Shown here piece after piece: positions 42,638 to 54,400 of a stretch of 64,000 nucleotides of DNA. How positions within the stretch are numbered: position 1 is the first letter of the stretch; the number at the start of each line of letters is the position of its first letter. Position numbers and translations under genes: made by a program. The notes under the pieces were generated by a model, which ran no database searches, was not told the origin of the DNA, and worked only from the letters and a program-made list of their open reading frames with translations. Source of the DNA: Aureicoccus marinus (GTDB lineage Bacteria; Bacteroidota; Bacteroidia; Flavobacteriales; Flavobacteriaceae); contig NZ_MQVX01000001.1 of assembly GCF_002954325.1 (NCBI RefSeq), positions 2,946,977 through 3,010,976 of the forward strand. Direction: 5' to 3'.

Positions 42638-43993
42638 ATGGAAGCCCTCAATAAATTCATCTCCTCCTTACTCCCTCTAACTGACGCACCTATGTTCGTT
42701 TTGTTGATCTGCGGGGGTCTGTTTTTAGTTTTCTTTTCCAAGTTTTTGCCTTACCGCTATTTCGGTCATGCGATCGCGATTACGGCCGGGAAGTACGACG
42801 GAGACAAAGCCAAAGGAGATGTGAGTTCTTTCCAGGCGCTTTCGGCAGCTGTCGCGGCTACGGTAGGTCTGGGGAATATATCTGGGGTAGCCATTGCCAT
42901 CCATGACGGAGGCCCGGGTGTGGTCTTCTGGATTTGGATGACCGCCCTGATCGGGATGTGCATTAAATTTTATTCGGGCAGTTTAGCCGTGATGTTCCGC
43001 GGAGAGGATTCCGAAGGCAAGATGCAGGGAGGTCCCATGTACTACATTATACACGGATTGGGCCCCAAGTTCAAGCCCTTGGCCGTCTTCTTCAGTATTT
43101 TCGGTCTCTTTGGTTTTTTAGGCGTCTTTACGGCCAACCAATTCACCGAGACCTTTATGAGTGTGGTGGATCCGGCCGAAACTATTTTTGAAACCTCCAC
43201 CTTCAACTGGCAACTGATCATCGGAATTGTCCTGGCCCTTGTTTCGGCGGTGGTCATCTTTGGGGGACTGACCAAGATTGCCAAGGTCGCCTCGGCCATC
43301 GTCCCCTTTATGGTACTGCTGTACCTTTTGGCGGTGATCGTGGTGGTGGTGATGAACTTTTCTGCCGCGGGGAATGCCTTAAAACTCATCCTTGTGGAAG
43401 CCTGGAATTTCGAAACAGCCTTTACCGGAAGTTTTTGGGCGCTGATTATTATCGGGGTTCGCCGGGCCATGTTTTCGAACGAAGCGGGTCTGGGTAGTGC
43501 GCCCATGTACCACGGCCAATCCAAAACGGATAATCCGATCAAAGAAGGGCTGGTTGCCATGCTCGGCCCCTTTATCGATACCATCGTGGTCTGTACCCTA
43601 ACCGCCATTGTGATCCTGGTGAGCGACGCATACCTGGAGGATCAAAGCGGAATTTTGATGACCCTGACCGCCTTTAAGCGCACCCTTTTTGGTTTTGGTG
43701 ACGAACTGCTGATGCTGATTGTTTCGGCTTTCGCCCTTTCCACCTTATTTACCTACTCCTACTACGGGGTAAAGTCGCTTTCGTTCCTGACTAACGCCAA
43801 GATCGGAAAGCTCTATAACGTCTACTTTGTGATCATGATCGTCTTTGCGGCAGTGGCCTCCTTGGAGCTGGTTAAAAACCTGATCGACTTGTCCTATGCC
43901 CTGATGGTGATCCCGAACATGATCGCGGTGCTCTTGCTTTCTCCTAAGGTGAACAAGGCCGCGAAAGAATACTTTTCAAACCTGAAGAAATGA
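42638..43993 (+). CDS. sodium:alanine/glycine symporter (AGCS family)
   Basis: A 451-residue membrane protein with about ten to eleven hydrophobic segments. AAVAATVGLGNISGVAIAIHDGGPG near residues 70-95 and GVRRAMFSNEAGLGSAPMYHG near 275-295 are the conserved AGCS motifs that line the Na+ and substrate sites. It imports alanine or glycine with Na+. The last four bases overlap the era start (ATGA), so the two are coupled. The start at 42638 follows an AT-rich leader without a clear Shine-Dalgarno site. Confidence 0.9.
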   Translation: MEALNKFISSLLPLTDAPMFVLLICGGLFLVFFSKFLPYRYFGHAIAITAGKYDGDKAKGDVSSFQALSAAVAATVGLGNISGVAIAIHDGGPGVVFWIWMTALIGMCIKFYSGSLAVMFRGEDSEGKMQGGPMYYIIHGLGPKFKPLAVFFSIFGLFGFLGVFTANQFTETFMSVVDPAETIFETSTFNWQLIIGIVLALVSAVVIFGGLTKIAKVASAIVPFMVLLYLLAVIVVVVMNFSAAGNALKLILVEAWNFETAFTGSFWALIIIGVRRAMFSNEAGLGSAPMYHGQSKTDNPIKEGLVAMLGPFIDTIVVCTLTAIVILVSDAYLEDQSGILMTLTAFKRTLFGFGDELLMLIVSAFALSTLFTYSYYGVKSLSFLTNAKIGKLYNVYFVIMIVFAAVASLELVKNLIDLSYALMVIPNMIAVLLLSPKVNKAAKEYFSNLKK

Positions 43994-44871
43994 CGCATAA
44001 AGCCGGATTTGTTAATATCATCGGGAACCCCAATGTGGGGAAGTCCACCTTGATGAATGCTTTGATGGGGGAGCGTCTTTCGATCATCACCTCCAAGGCC
44101 CAGACCACCCGTCACCGCATACTGGGACTGCTCAACGGAGAGGATTTTCAGATCGTAATTTCTGATACTCCGGGGATCATTAAGCCCGCCTATGCCCTGC
44201 AGGAATCCATGATGGATTTTGTCAAGACCGCTATGGAAGATGCCGATATCCTGCTCTACATGGTGGAGATTGGTGAAAAGGCCCTGAAGGACGAAAAGCT
44301 TTACGCCAAGTTGCAGAAGACCAAAACTCCCCTTCTGTTGCTTTTAAATAAAATTGACACTTCGGATCAGGAGACCTTGGAGTCGGCGGTCCAGTATTGG
44401 CAGGAGCAGCTGCCTACGGCCGAAATTCATCCGATTTCTGCCCTCGAAAATTTCGGGATTGAAGGCCTGATGTCGCGTCTGATCGAATTGATCCCAGAAG
44501 CGCCAGCCTATTTCCCAAAAGACCAGCTGACCGATAAGCCGGAGCGCTTCTTTGTCAACGAATGTATTCGCGAGAAGATCCTCTTGCACTACAAAAAAGA
44601 AATCCCGTATTCTGTGGAGGTCGAAACCGAGGAATTCAAGGAGGAGGAAAAGATCATTCGCATTCGCTCCCTCATCCTCGTGGAACGCTCCACCCAGAAG
44701 GGAATCATCATCGGTCACCAGGGCAAGGCGCTCAAACGCGTGGGGGTCGAGGCGAGAGCCGATCTTGAGAAATTCTTCGGCAAGCAAATTCACCTGGAAC
44801 TCTATGTGAAGGTGAATAAAAACTGGCGATCCGATAGCCAGCAACTCAAGCGTTTCGGTTACCAATCCTAG
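43990..44871 (+). CDS. era: GTPase Era
   Basis: A 293-residue protein with the GTPase motifs GNPNVGKS (residues 12-19), the switch region TTRHRI, DTPGI, and NKID near 119, followed by a C-terminal KH domain ([22 protein letters not shown]). Era binds the 3' end of 16S rRNA and helps 30S ribosome assembly. It is the second gene after the symporter and lies upstream of der, giving two ribosome-assembly GTPases in tandem. The start overlaps the symporter stop. Confidence 0.95.
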   Translation: MTHKAGFVNIIGNPNVGKSTLMNALMGERLSIITSKAQTTRHRILGLLNGEDFQIVISDTPGIIKPAYALQESMMDFVKTAMEDADILLYMVEIGEKALKDEKLYAKLQKTKTPLLLLLNKIDTSDQETLESAVQYWQEQLPTAEIHPISALENFGIEGLMSRLIELIPEAPAYFPKDQLTDKPERFFVNECIREKILLHYKKEIPYSVEVETEEFKEEEKIIRIRSLILVERSTQKGIIIGHQGKALKRVGVEARADLEKFFGKQIHLELYVKVNKNWRSDSQQLKRFGYQS

Positions 44872-44926
44872 GAGCCCTTCCTTCCTGCAGGAAAGTCACT
44901 ACCTTTACGCCCAATTTCAAAGCGGT

Positions 44927-46228
44927 ATGGGGGCAATTGTAGCCATCGTAGGTCGTCCTAATGTAGGCAAGTCCACTTTTTTTAATCGTCTGATCCAGCG
45001 CAGAGAAGCCATTGTTGATGAGATTAGCGGGGTGACCCGTGACCGTCACTACGGCCGAACCGACTGGAACGGAAAGGAATTCAGTATCATCGATACCGGT
45101 GGATACGTGGTCGGAAGCGAGGATGTCTTTGAAAAAGAGATCGATAAGCAGGTCGAACTGGCCATTGACGAAGCCGATGCCATCCTCTTTTTGGTCGACG
45201 TTGAATCAGGCGTCACCGGAATGGACGAAGAGGTGGCCAAATTGCTCAGACGTATTGATAAGCCCGTGTTTTTGGTGGTTAACAAGGTCGACAACGCCAT
45301 GCGCGCTGCTGACGCCGTCGAGTTCTATGCTTTGGGATTAGGAGAGTACTTCACCATTTCCAGTATCAACGGAAGTGGAACCGGGGATCTTCTGGATGAG
45401 GTGGTCAAGGTACTGCCTGAAGAAGAGGAGCCCGAAGAAGACCTGCCCCGTTTTGCGGTCGTAGGCCGACCCAATGCCGGAAAATCCTCTTTCATCAATG
45501 CCCTGATCGGGGAGGAGCGCTATATCGTGACCGATATTGCAGGAACCACCCGCGACAGTATTGACACCCGATACAACCGTTTTGGTTTTGATTTTAACCT
45601 GGTCGATACGGCTGGAATTCGCCGAAAAGCCAAGGTCAAGGAAGACCTGGAATTCTATTCCGTTATGCGATCCGTTCGGGCGATTGAACACAGCGATGTG
45701 TGCATCCTGCTCTTTGATGCCACCCGCGGATTCGACGGACAAGTCCAGAACATCTTCTGGTTGGCGCATCGCAACAACAAGGGGATTGTGGTACTGGTCA
45801 ACAAATGGGATTTGGTCGAAAAAGAAACCCAGAGTGTCAAGCAATACACCGACAAGATTCGCAAGGCCATGGAGCCCTTTACGGACGTGCCGATCATCTT
45901 TATTTCGGTAAAAGAAAAGCAGCGGATCTACAAGGCCATTGAAACCGCTGTGGAGGTGTACAAGAACCGTTCTAAGCGCATTCCGACCCGCAAGCTCAAT
46001 GACATCATGCTCCCCATCATCGATGCCAAGCCGCCACCGGCCTACAAAGGGAAGTTTGTCAAGATCAAGTTTTGCACCCAGTTGCCAACGCCTTATCCGC
46101 AGTTTGCGTTCTTCTGTAACCTGCCTCAATACGTGCGTGATCCCTACAAGCGCTTCCTCGAGAATAAGTTGCGGGAGCAGTTTGATTTTACGGGGGTTCC
46201 CATGACCGTTTTTTTAAGAAAGAAATAA
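44927..46228 (+). CDS. der: GTPase Der (EngA)
   Basis: A 433-residue protein with two GTPase domains: GRPNVGKST (about residues 9-17), DTGG, NKVDN; and GRPNAGKSS near 180, [14 protein letters not shown]. The C-terminal KH-like domain ends [24 protein letters not shown] and [12 protein letters not shown], as in other Der proteins. Der acts in 50S ribosome assembly. It follows era by 55 bases and is likely in the same operon. Confidence 0.95.
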   Translation: MGAIVAIVGRPNVGKSTFFNRLIQRREAIVDEISGVTRDRHYGRTDWNGKEFSIIDTGGYVVGSEDVFEKEIDKQVELAIDEADAILFLVDVESGVTGMDEEVAKLLRRIDKPVFLVVNKVDNAMRAADAVEFYALGLGEYFTISSINGSGTGDLLDEVVKVLPEEEEPEEDLPRFAVVGRPNAGKSSFINALIGEERYIVTDIAGTTRDSIDTRYNRFGFDFNLVDTAGIRRKAKVKEDLEFYSVMRSVRAIEHSDVCILLFDATRGFDGQVQNIFWLAHRNNKGIVVLVNKWDLVEKETQSVKQYTDKIRKAMEPFTDVPIIFISVKEKQRIYKAIETAVEVYKNRSKRIPTRKLNDIMLPIIDAKPPPAYKGKFVKIKFCTQLPTPYPQFAFFCNLPQYVRDPYKRFLENKLREQFDFTGVPMTVFLRKK

Positions 46229-46275
46229 CGTTTCAAATCCCTCTTCAGGGGCCTATTTTAGCGACTTTAGCGGGC

Positions 46276-49035
46276 ATGAGAAAAACGCTCCTCGCCCTGT
46301 TGTTGGTCCTGCCTTTGGGTCTTTTGGCTCAGTCCTTCGAAGTCACCGGAAAAGTACTTACCGCTGAGGGTAAAAAGCCCCTCGATGCCGCCACGGTTTA
46401 CATCGAATCTCTCAAAGACAGCAGCCTGGTTACCTACGCGATCACCAATGCTTCCGGGGAGTTTATTTTGGAAGGAGAAACCCGCCTGAAGAAGTTTCGC
46501 TTGCTGGTCTCTTACACCGGTTACAAGGGGCAGCAACGCCTTCTCGACTTTAAGCGCAGCCAGCGAGTTCCCGATATTTTCTTGGAAGAACAAGCCGTGT
46601 CTCTTCGCGAGGTCAGTGTGACCGGAGATCGGGTGCCCATCCGCATCAAGCAGGACACCTTGGAATTCAATGCAGATTCCTTTAAAACCCGACCTGATGC
46701 TACCGTGGAAGATGTGCTCAAACAGTTACCTGGTGTAGAAATAGACAGTGAAGGCACCATAACCGTCAATGGAAAAGAGGTGAATCAGGTTCTGGTCAAT
46801 GGACAGGTCTTTTTTAGCACCGATCCCAAAGTGGCGACCAAAAGTCTGCCCAAAGAAATCATCAGCAAGATCCAAATTACCAATACCAAAACCCGAGAGC
46901 AGGAATTCTCTGGGGATGAAGGGGATGGCGAAACCAAGACCATCAACCTCACCATCAAAGAAGACAAGAACAAGGGGTATTTGGGTCGATTATCCGGGGG
47001 GTATGGAACAGACGAGCGCTACCAAAGCAATGGCTTGTTGAACTACTTCAATGACAAGACCCGGGTCAGTGTGCTGGGATCGAGCAACAACATCAACAAT
47101 TCGGGCTTTTCCTTTGACGAAGTCTTTGATTTGGTCGGTGGCTTCGGCGGTGGAAACCTCAATGTAGGTAACGGAGGAACCGTAGTGTTTGGCTTTGGTC
47201 AGGGGATTACAACTTCATCCACCCTGGGTGGAAGCTTTGCCGATGAGAAAAAGGACCAGTACGAGATCTCTTCGAACTACTTCTGGAGCAATAGTGAGAA
47301 TATTAATGAAGAAAGAACTTCTCGCGAGAATATTTTGCCAGATCGCCGCTTCTTTACGGATTCCGAGAGCGATTTTGAGGGCTCAACCGAATCCCACCGC
47401 GCATCCGCTGAGTTGGAATTCGAATTGGCTGATGGCTTTGAAATTAGCTTGGAGCCCACTCTGGTACTCAGTTCTTCAGAGTCTTTGTCGGCCAGCAATA
47501 CCACTTCTTCAGACGAATTAGGAGAGCTGATCAACCGCAATACAACCAATACCCGGTCAACGGCGCTGCAGCGTCGTTTTGACAACGAGATTGAACTGCT
47601 CAAGCGAACCGATACCCTGGGGAGCTATTTAAGACTATCCTTTAATGGAGGTTTTAACGAGAGTGGGGCAGAGGACTTTCAGGAATCCCTTCAAGAGACT
47701 TTTGGAGATGATCCATTGGAGGAACGTTTTGATCAGCTTCGTGATCAAGACAACCTCACCACCAATTTGGGCTGGGAATTCCGATACCGACGAGCCTTGT
47801 CGAAAGGGGTATTTGTGGACGCGGGCTATGAGTTCGGAAACAACACCCAGGACAACCGCTTATCCGTTTTTGAGCGCGACGAGTTAACCGATGAGTTCAC
47901 TGCTTTTAATGAGCGATTGAGTACGGATTTTGAGTTCAGTAACCGCTTTCATCAACCCAATATTTCGTTTCGCAAAAGAGGAGAAAAATTGCGCTTTAAT
48001 GCGACGGTTAATTACCGCATGACGGATCTCGAGAACCAGGATGCTTTGCAGGGAGCTTCCTTTACCAAGAGCTATAAAAACTTCCTGTTCAATGCCCGGG
48101 CCAGTTACCGCTTTAGCCGAAATGCGCGCATGAGTTTCAATTACAATTCAGGATTCCAGGCGCCCAGTGCCAACCAACTTCAGCCGATTGAAAACCTGAG
48201 TAACCCGCTCAATATCGTCGTGGGTAATCCGGACCTGAACCCGGTGATTACACACCGAGTGAGTTTTAATGTGAGCAATTACAATTGGCGGGAACAGACG
48301 GGGTTCTTTCTTTACTCCGGGGTGACCGCGCAGAACGATCAAATCACTTCGGTGACCTTGACGGACGAAAATCTTTTGAGAACCACCACCTTTACGAACA
48401 TTGATGGTAATTCAACTGCATATCTCGGGGGGCGTTACTCCAAACAGATCAAGAAAGACAGCACCTTCACCCTTGGGTTTGCTCTTTCTCCTCGCCTAAA
48501 CCGTGTTCGACGAGTCGGATTTACCAATGGGGAACGACTGATCAGCAGTAATTTGAATTTCCGGCATACGGCCTCCTTGAATTTTAATTTCAAAGAAAAG
48601 CTCACCATTGAGCCCGAATACACCTTCATTACCAACCGTACCCGTTTTAACCTGGAAGGTTTTGACGACATCGATTTTGATGTGCACCAGGTGATCCTAA
48701 AAACCACCACCTACTGGCCGAAGAATGTGATATGGGGGAATGACATCAATTACCAGTACAACGGCAATGTAGGGGAAGGCTTCGATCCCGATGCGATCTT
48801 CTGGAATATGAGTCTGGGCTACCAGTTTATGCAGAAAAAAATGACGGCCAAGGTGCTGGCGTACGATCTTTTGAATCAGAACATCAATACCCGCCGCACC
48901 AGTGGGGCTGACTTTATTCAGGATTTCCAGGGAACCGTCCTTCGCCGTTACTTCATGTTCAGCTTTAGCTACAAATTCGATCAGTTTGGTGGAAAGGCGC
49001 CTAACGGGGGAGGAAGACGATGGTTCAGGGCTTAA
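46276..49035 (+). CDS. outer-membrane TonB-receptor-like beta-barrel protein
   Basis: A 919-residue protein with a signal peptide ending near LLAQS, an N-terminal carboxypeptidase-regulatory-like (CarboxypepD_reg) beta-sandwich (FEVTGKVLTAEGKKPLDAATVYIE), a plug-like domain with QLPGVEIDSEGTITVNG, and a long barrel rich in aromatic residues and short polar turns. It belongs to the family of TonB-dependent receptor-like barrels without a clear TonB box. It may bring in a large or scarce nutrient, but the substrate is unknown. No SusD gene is next to it. Confidence 0.8.
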   Translation: MRKTLLALLLVLPLGLLAQSFEVTGKVLTAEGKKPLDAATVYIESLKDSSLVTYAITNASGEFILEGETRLKKFRLLVSYTGYKGQQRLLDFKRSQRVPDIFLEEQAVSLREVSVTGDRVPIRIKQDTLEFNADSFKTRPDATVEDVLKQLPGVEIDSEGTITVNGKEVNQVLVNGQVFFSTDPKVATKSLPKEIISKIQITNTKTREQEFSGDEGDGETKTINLTIKEDKNKGYLGRLSGGYGTDERYQSNGLLNYFNDKTRVSVLGSSNNINNSGFSFDEVFDLVGGFGGGNLNVGNGGTVVFGFGQGITTSSTLGGSFADEKKDQYEISSNYFWSNSENINEERTSRENILPDRRFFTDSESDFEGSTESHRASAELEFELADGFEISLEPTLVLSSSESLSASNTTSSDELGELINRNTTNTRSTALQRRFDNEIELLKRTDTLGSYLRLSFNGGFNESGAEDFQESLQETFGDDPLEERFDQLRDQDNLTTNLGWEFRYRRALSKGVFVDAGYEFGNNTQDNRLSVFERDELTDEFTAFNERLSTDFEFSNRFHQPNISFRKRGEKLRFNATVNYRMTDLENQDALQGASFTKSYKNFLFNARASYRFSRNARMSFNYNSGFQAPSANQLQPIENLSNPLNIVVGNPDLNPVITHRVSFNVSNYNWREQTGFFLYSGVTAQNDQITSVTLTDENLLRTTTFTNIDGNSTAYLGGRYSKQIKKDSTFTLGFALSPRLNRVRRVGFTNGERLISSNLNFRHTASLNFNFKEKLTIEPEYTFITNRTRFNLEGFDDIDFDVHQVILKTTTYWPKNVIWGNDINYQYNGNVGEGFDPDAIFWNMSLGYQFMQKKMTAKVLAYDLLNQNINTRRTSGADFIQDFQGTVLRRYFMFSFSYKFDQFGGKAPNGGGRRWFRA

Positions 49036-51449
49036 GGGTGCTGAACCCGGGCTTTTTTGACCGTGATCTTCTGTTCCAGTCGTCGCCCGTCCTGATCGAC
49101 AACGGTGAGTAGATACTCTCCGGGCTCTGGAGACACTGCGATTTCATGGATATTACTCGTTGAAGACAAGTACCGGTTGTCCAGGTACCAGTGGACCTCG
49201 GATTCGGCATTTCGGTGGGCCAGGGTAAACACCACTTCCCCTACTTCCTGATCAAAATCCAGGGGCAAGAGGATTTCTTCTTTCGGATAGGGATAGATGA
49301 ATTCCATGGCTGCTTTTTGCCCACTTTCACAGGCCGCTAAAAAGGGCGGTGTGGCTCTGTATTCCGGATGAAATTTTCGGTAGTAGTATTCCATCAAAGG
49401 GGGCAAGCTGAACCAATTCGTTGGACGCAAGTCGGCCAGCGGATAGCAATCCGAATTGGCCTGGTAGCGACCACTCTGATCGAGCATCAGGGGTTTGTGG
49501 TATCGGCATTCCGGACTGTTCAATCCCTTTGGGGTAATCCATTGGCTTTCGGTATGATCGCAATGAGGACCGGCCAAATAGCCACTTTCGGTACAGATTT
49601 CGGCTCGGGCCAAATCATCCAACGGAGGGGCGAACCAGGGGCTCCGAGGCAACAATTCCAGAATATCAAACAGCAGGGGTGCAGCGGCCTTAATACCGGT
49701 CAATCCGGGACGGCCTTCTCCGTCGGCATTGCCCGCCCAAACCCCGATAGCGTAACGCGAGCTCACCCCAATGGCCCAGGCATCCTTAAAGCCGTAACTG
49801 GTTCCGGTCTTCCAGGCCAGTCGTTGAGAATCATCAAAGAACTGCCAGTTTTCGTCTCCGTCGGGACGGTTCACCTTTTGCATGGATTCGAGTGCCAGGT
49901 AAATGCCTCCCGCTGACCAGCCTTCCGGCCTTAGACTTTCGGCCTCCCACTGCGGTTCTTTTCCGAGTTCGTAAATCACCTGCCCAAACTCGTTGGGGCG
50001 GTAGGTGCTGGAATTCGTACTGAAGTAATTGACCCGGGAAGCCATGGCTGCATAGCATTGGGTGAGTTCCCAAAGGGAGCTTTCTGCACCACCGAGTACC
50101 AGAGAGAGTCCGTAATGCCCCGGTCCTTTGTTCAGCGGGATCTGGGCTTCCTGAAGGCGGTTGTAAAATTTTTCGAGTCCGTAAGAACGCATGGTGCGTA
50201 CGGCCGGTACATTGAGGGAGCGAGCCAGGGCCAAGCTGGCCGAGACTGCACCTCGGTACTGCTTGTCAAAATTTTGTGGGTTGTAGCCGTTGATCAGGGT
50301 AGGGATATCGGCAATCAGGGTGTTGGGCAACAGTTCTCCTTCATTCATCGCGGAGGCGAAGAGCAGGGGCTTTAAGAGGCTTCCGGTACTGCGTTCCCTT
50401 CGTACGATATCGACGGCTTCGCTGTGGTCTTTTCCGGAAGGGGTATTCCCCACATAGGCGAGCACCTCTCGGGTTTCGATATCCATGACCAAGGCGGCCA
50501 TATTGTGGATTTCGTTTTGTCGCAGCTGCCCGTGGTGCATTTTGACCAACTCCACCACCCGCTGCTGCAGGTCGGCTTGCAAAGTGCTTCTAAAGGGTTG
50601 TCCGGAATACTGCCCACGAATCCATTCGGTAAAGTGGGGTGCCCATTGGGGTAGCGCCAGGGGTTTTTGGGGAAGGGGCTCTTCCAGGGCCAGTTGCAGG
50701 CCCAGGCTGTCGAGTACACCCTTCTCGCCCAGCTTAGTTAAGAGTCGGTTCCGTTTGGCTTTGAGGAGTTCCGCATTCCGTCCCGGAAAGATCAGAGACG
50801 GGGCATTGGGCAGTACGGCCAAAGTGGCCGATTGTCCCCAGCTGAGCTGTTCCGGCGCCATACCAAAATAGCGCCAGGAGGCAGTTTCGAGCCCTACCAC
50901 ATTCCCGCCATAGGGGGTGTGGGAAGCGTACATCTCCAGGATTTCTTTCTTGCTGTAGCGCATCTCGACCCGGGTAGCCAGCCAGAGCTCTATCAGTTTT
51001 TCTTTGTAGGTGCGGGCCTTGTTCTTTCGGCTCAGGCGAACCAGCTGTTGGGTAATGGTACTCCCGCCTCTGCGGCTTTCTTGGGTGAGGTTGTGCCAGA
51101 GGGCCTTGCCGATTGAGAAGGGATTGAAACCATCGTGTCTATAAAAGTGTTCGTCTTCAAAAAGAATAACACAGGTTTTGTAGCGGGAGGGCAGGCTGTC
51201 CAGGGCCGGAAATCTCCACTGCCCATCGTCCGCGATTCGGGCTCCCAGAAGGGTGCCTTCCCTGCTTTTGACCACGGTGGCGTAGGGGTCATTAAAGAGG
51301 GTAGCCGGCAAAGAAAACCACCAAAAACCGAAGAGGAGCAGGTAAATACTGCCACTGATGATAAAAGCAATGCGGTGCCTTCTCCAAAAAGAACGCCCCC
51401 GCGCCTGAAGACGCTTAATTTTCGCCTTTACTGTACGATTTTCACCCAT
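49032..51449 (-). CDS. pbpC: penicillin-binding protein 1C (bifunctional)
   Basis: An 805-residue protein with a short N-terminal membrane anchor, a GT51 glycosyltransferase domain (FEDEHFYRHDG near residues 97-107, with RRGGSTITQQL), a transpeptidase domain (STGSLLK, nucleophile Ser 347 and Lys 350) and a C-terminal BiPBP_C-type beta domain (VEVHWYLDNRYL). It polymerises and cross-links peptidoglycan. Its start lies inside the end of the alpha-2-macroglobulin gene (22-base overlap), giving tight coupling as in other bacterial pairs of these genes. The penicillin sites look intact. Confidence 0.92.
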   Translation of the reverse strand: MGENRTVKAKIKRLQARGRSFWRRHRIAFIISGSIYLLLFGFWWFSLPATLFNDPYATVVKSREGTLLGARIADDGQWRFPALDSLPSRYKTCVILFEDEHFYRHDGFNPFSIGKALWHNLTQESRRGGSTITQQLVRLSRKNKARTYKEKLIELWLATRVEMRYSKKEILEMYASHTPYGGNVVGLETASWRYFGMAPEQLSWGQSATLAVLPNAPSLIFPGRNAELLKAKRNRLLTKLGEKGVLDSLGLQLALEEPLPQKPLALPQWAPHFTEWIRGQYSGQPFRSTLQADLQQRVVELVKMHHGQLRQNEIHNMAALVMDIETREVLAYVGNTPSGKDHSEAVDIVRRERSTGSLLKPLLFASAMNEGELLPNTLIADIPTLINGYNPQNFDKQYRGAVSASLALARSLNVPAVRTMRSYGLEKFYNRLQEAQIPLNKGPGHYGLSLVLGGAESSLWELTQCYAAMASRVNYFSTNSSTYRPNEFGQVIYELGKEPQWEAESLRPEGWSAGGIYLALESMQKVNRPDGDENWQFFDDSQRLAWKTGTSYGFKDAWAIGVSSRYAIGVWAGNADGEGRPGLTGIKAAAPLLFDILELLPRSPWFAPPLDDLARAEICTESGYLAGPHCDHTESQWITPKGLNSPECRYHKPLMLDQSGRYQANSDCYPLADLRPTNWFSLPPLMEYYYRKFHPEYRATPPFLAACESGQKAAMEFIYPYPKEEILLPLDFDQEVGEVVFTLAHRNAESEVHWYLDNRYLSSTSNIHEIAVSPEPGEYLLTVVDQDGRRLEQKITVKKARVQHP

Positions 51450-54400
51450 TGACCTTTGTTCCGCGCGAGATAGTCATCATTATACATGGCTTCGGCCTGC
51501 GCTCCAGGGAGGTAGTACTCACCCAAATAGGAGGCGTTCAGCTGTATGCGGAAAGTCTTGCTTTTGCGTCGTCCCAGATTGAAGTAGTAACGAATACGGT
51601 CGTCCCGGATATCGGTATAATTTGCCGATTGCGTACCCTGTTGACCAAGGCCCGTAAAACTGGTGTTTACCACTTCCCAACCACTGGGGAAAATTTGCGT
51701 TAGCGCCAATTGATTGACGTAATCGTTGGACAGATTAGTCACCTGAATTTGAGCGGTGATTTCACTTCCCTGTCGCAATTCTTTGACGTCAATTTCATTT
51801 CCGCTACCGTCAAAATAGCGAACACGCACGCGTAAATTGCGTTCGCTGCTGATTTCTCGACCAAGTGCCAATTTTCCAGACTGAGTGAGGGTTGCATACA
51901 CCACATTGTCTTGCTGATTGGTCAATTTAAAGTCGACGGCATCGGCTTGCGCAAACAGCGGTCTGCTGGCCAGGGCTTGCGGTGTTTTGATGTCTTCGCT
52001 CTTGCCTCTTTGGGTCAATTGAACCGCGATGGATTTTCCACCATTCTTCTCGACCATCTTGGTCAAGGCCAAAAGGGCATAGGCTGTTTCTTGTGTGCTG
52101 TACCATCCTTGACTGGCCAGTGATCGGGCCAGGGCTAAGGATACTTCACGCTGACGATCGTCTTCCAGAATGACAAGCGTCTCCAAAGCCATTGCTCGGT
52201 TGCGGAAGGCAGAACCGTAGGTGTAATAATCATATCGACTAGGCACAAAGTCCAGGTTAGCCGAATCCATCAGGGTCTGGGCAGCTCCTTTTTTACCAAT
52301 AAGGGCATAAGCCGCAGCCAAACGCCATTTGGCGTTGTTCGAAAGCTTGGGCAACTCACGCAGTCGGTTCATGGCCGAAAGGTCTGCCTGACCTGCCAGA
52401 GCCAAGGTATACAGTCGATAGGCCTGCGCCAGGGTAGTCCCCCGGTTGTCACTAGCCGACCAGGAACGCGCCGCCTTCTTTTGGTAAGCGAGCCAGTTCG
52501 AGTAAAAAGAAAGTGGTAAAGAGTACCCCTTGCTTTTGGCTTCTAGCATGAAGTGACCGGCATACGATGTTCCCCAGTCATCTGCCGTGGAGCCTCCAGG
52601 CCAGTAACTCAGCCCACCGGTTGGCGCCTGATAAGAGCCTAAGCGCTTGATGGCTTTTTTGACATTGGTTTCAGTATCGCGCTTGCGATCGTAATTCAGG
52701 TCCATAATATCCGCCAGGAAGAGCTGAGGGAAGGCCGCCGAGGTCGTTTGTTCAACGCAGCCGTGCGGATAGCGGATGAGGTAATCCAATCGCCCGTTAA
52801 GATCCATGGCCGGCAGGGTAGAAAGCTCAATGGAGGCACTTCTTGTACCCGGAGTCCCGAAAGGTTCAAAGTTGAGGTCACGACTCTCGTTGGCCGCAAG
52901 ACGGTAGGTCTTTTGGGTGCGGACAACCGGATTCGGATTGAAGATACCGACCTCGGTTTGATCTGTTGCTTTTTCACCCGCGCCGGAGACCTCTACATCG
53001 ATCACAGTGCGGTCGGTATTCGGCAGCACCTCAAAATCAAAGTTGACGATTTGGTCTCCTATTTGGGTGAACTGAATACTTTTCGTAGTCGCTCCAAGAG
53101 GCTTTAGGCCTTGGCCACCTTTTACCTTTACTTGTACGGTTTTGACTTTTTTGTCCAAGGCAAAGACGGTCACCGGAACAGTGACTTTTTCACCAGGCGA
53201 AAGTTTACGCGGCACCGAACTCAGTACCATGAGCGGCTTGCGCACCGGGGTCGTTTCTTCGGCCTTACCATAGGCCTTTTTGTCGTTTCCGGCAATCACC
53301 ATGGTGCGAACAGACCCGATGTAGTTCGGCATCTTCAGGCTGTGGGTAGCCGTTTTACCCGCCTTGAGCTCAAAGGGGCCAATAAACTTGACCATAGGCT
53401 TAAAGCGCTGTGCTTTGCGGTTCTTTCCTCCGTCGGCAGAGCCTCCTCCACCCACGGCGTAGATATTATCGACACTCAGGGAATAAGCCCCCATCACATC
53501 ATCGAAGATGTCGAAGGTCTTTACTCCCAAGGCTTGGCGGGCGTAAAAGGCCTTGTGGATATCGGGGGTGGCAAAACGCGTGAGGTCCAGAAGTCCTTCG
53601 TCGACCACGGCCAGGGTATAGGTCATGGACTTGTTGTTCGCTTCTGACACCTTCACGTCAAAGTTCGTCTCGGGCTTAATTTCTTTGGCGAGTTGCAGCT
53701 GGGGTTCCAGTTGAGTTGCTGGATCATCTACCAGCACCGGGATTACTCCGTATAAGCGCAGGGGCAGGTCGTTCTTGCGTTCTGTATGTGGCTGCAGTAA
53801 AGACACGGTGAAGTAGACATTGGGTGCCATATCCGCCTGAATAGGAATGTCGGCAACCGTTTCTTTGGTGGTGGTATTCACCCACAGGGTTTGCAGCACT
53901 TCGGTTCCGTTTTCGATACTGATGAGGGCTCGACTGCCTTGATCAGAAGGGAAGGTAATTCGGGCGGTTTCACCGGTGGTGTAGCGATCCTTATCAGCCG
54001 AAAAAATCAGCATTTTAGCGCTCTCGGCGTCTTGACTACCGGCTCTCTTCCACCAATCACGGTAGAAGTAGGCGATTCGACCGGTGGCGTGCCCGGAGGA
54101 CTTGTCCAGGATTCGAATCAAAAAGCGGCCGCTTTCGTCTTCCGGAATATTGAGATCAAATTGGGCCTTTCCTTGGGCGTCTGTGGTGATCTCTTCTGTT
54201 TTGAACGGGCGGTGATAGGTCGAATTCTCGTAGCGCGAAAGGTTGTCGTATCCGCGGTTCCACCACCAGCGCCATTCGATTTTGTAGACCTGTACAGTGA
54301 GTTTTCGGTTGCCACTTTTCTTGCCTTGGGCGTCTACAGAGAGGAGTTCAAAGGCGTTGTTTTGATCGGTAAAAAAGGAGCCGTAGCGCTGGGCTTCAGG

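Noticed and set aside
44344..46129. Long antisense frames opposite era and der
   Set aside because: They are shadows of strongly coding genes with codon bias that keeps the other strand open; no start context or homology is seen.
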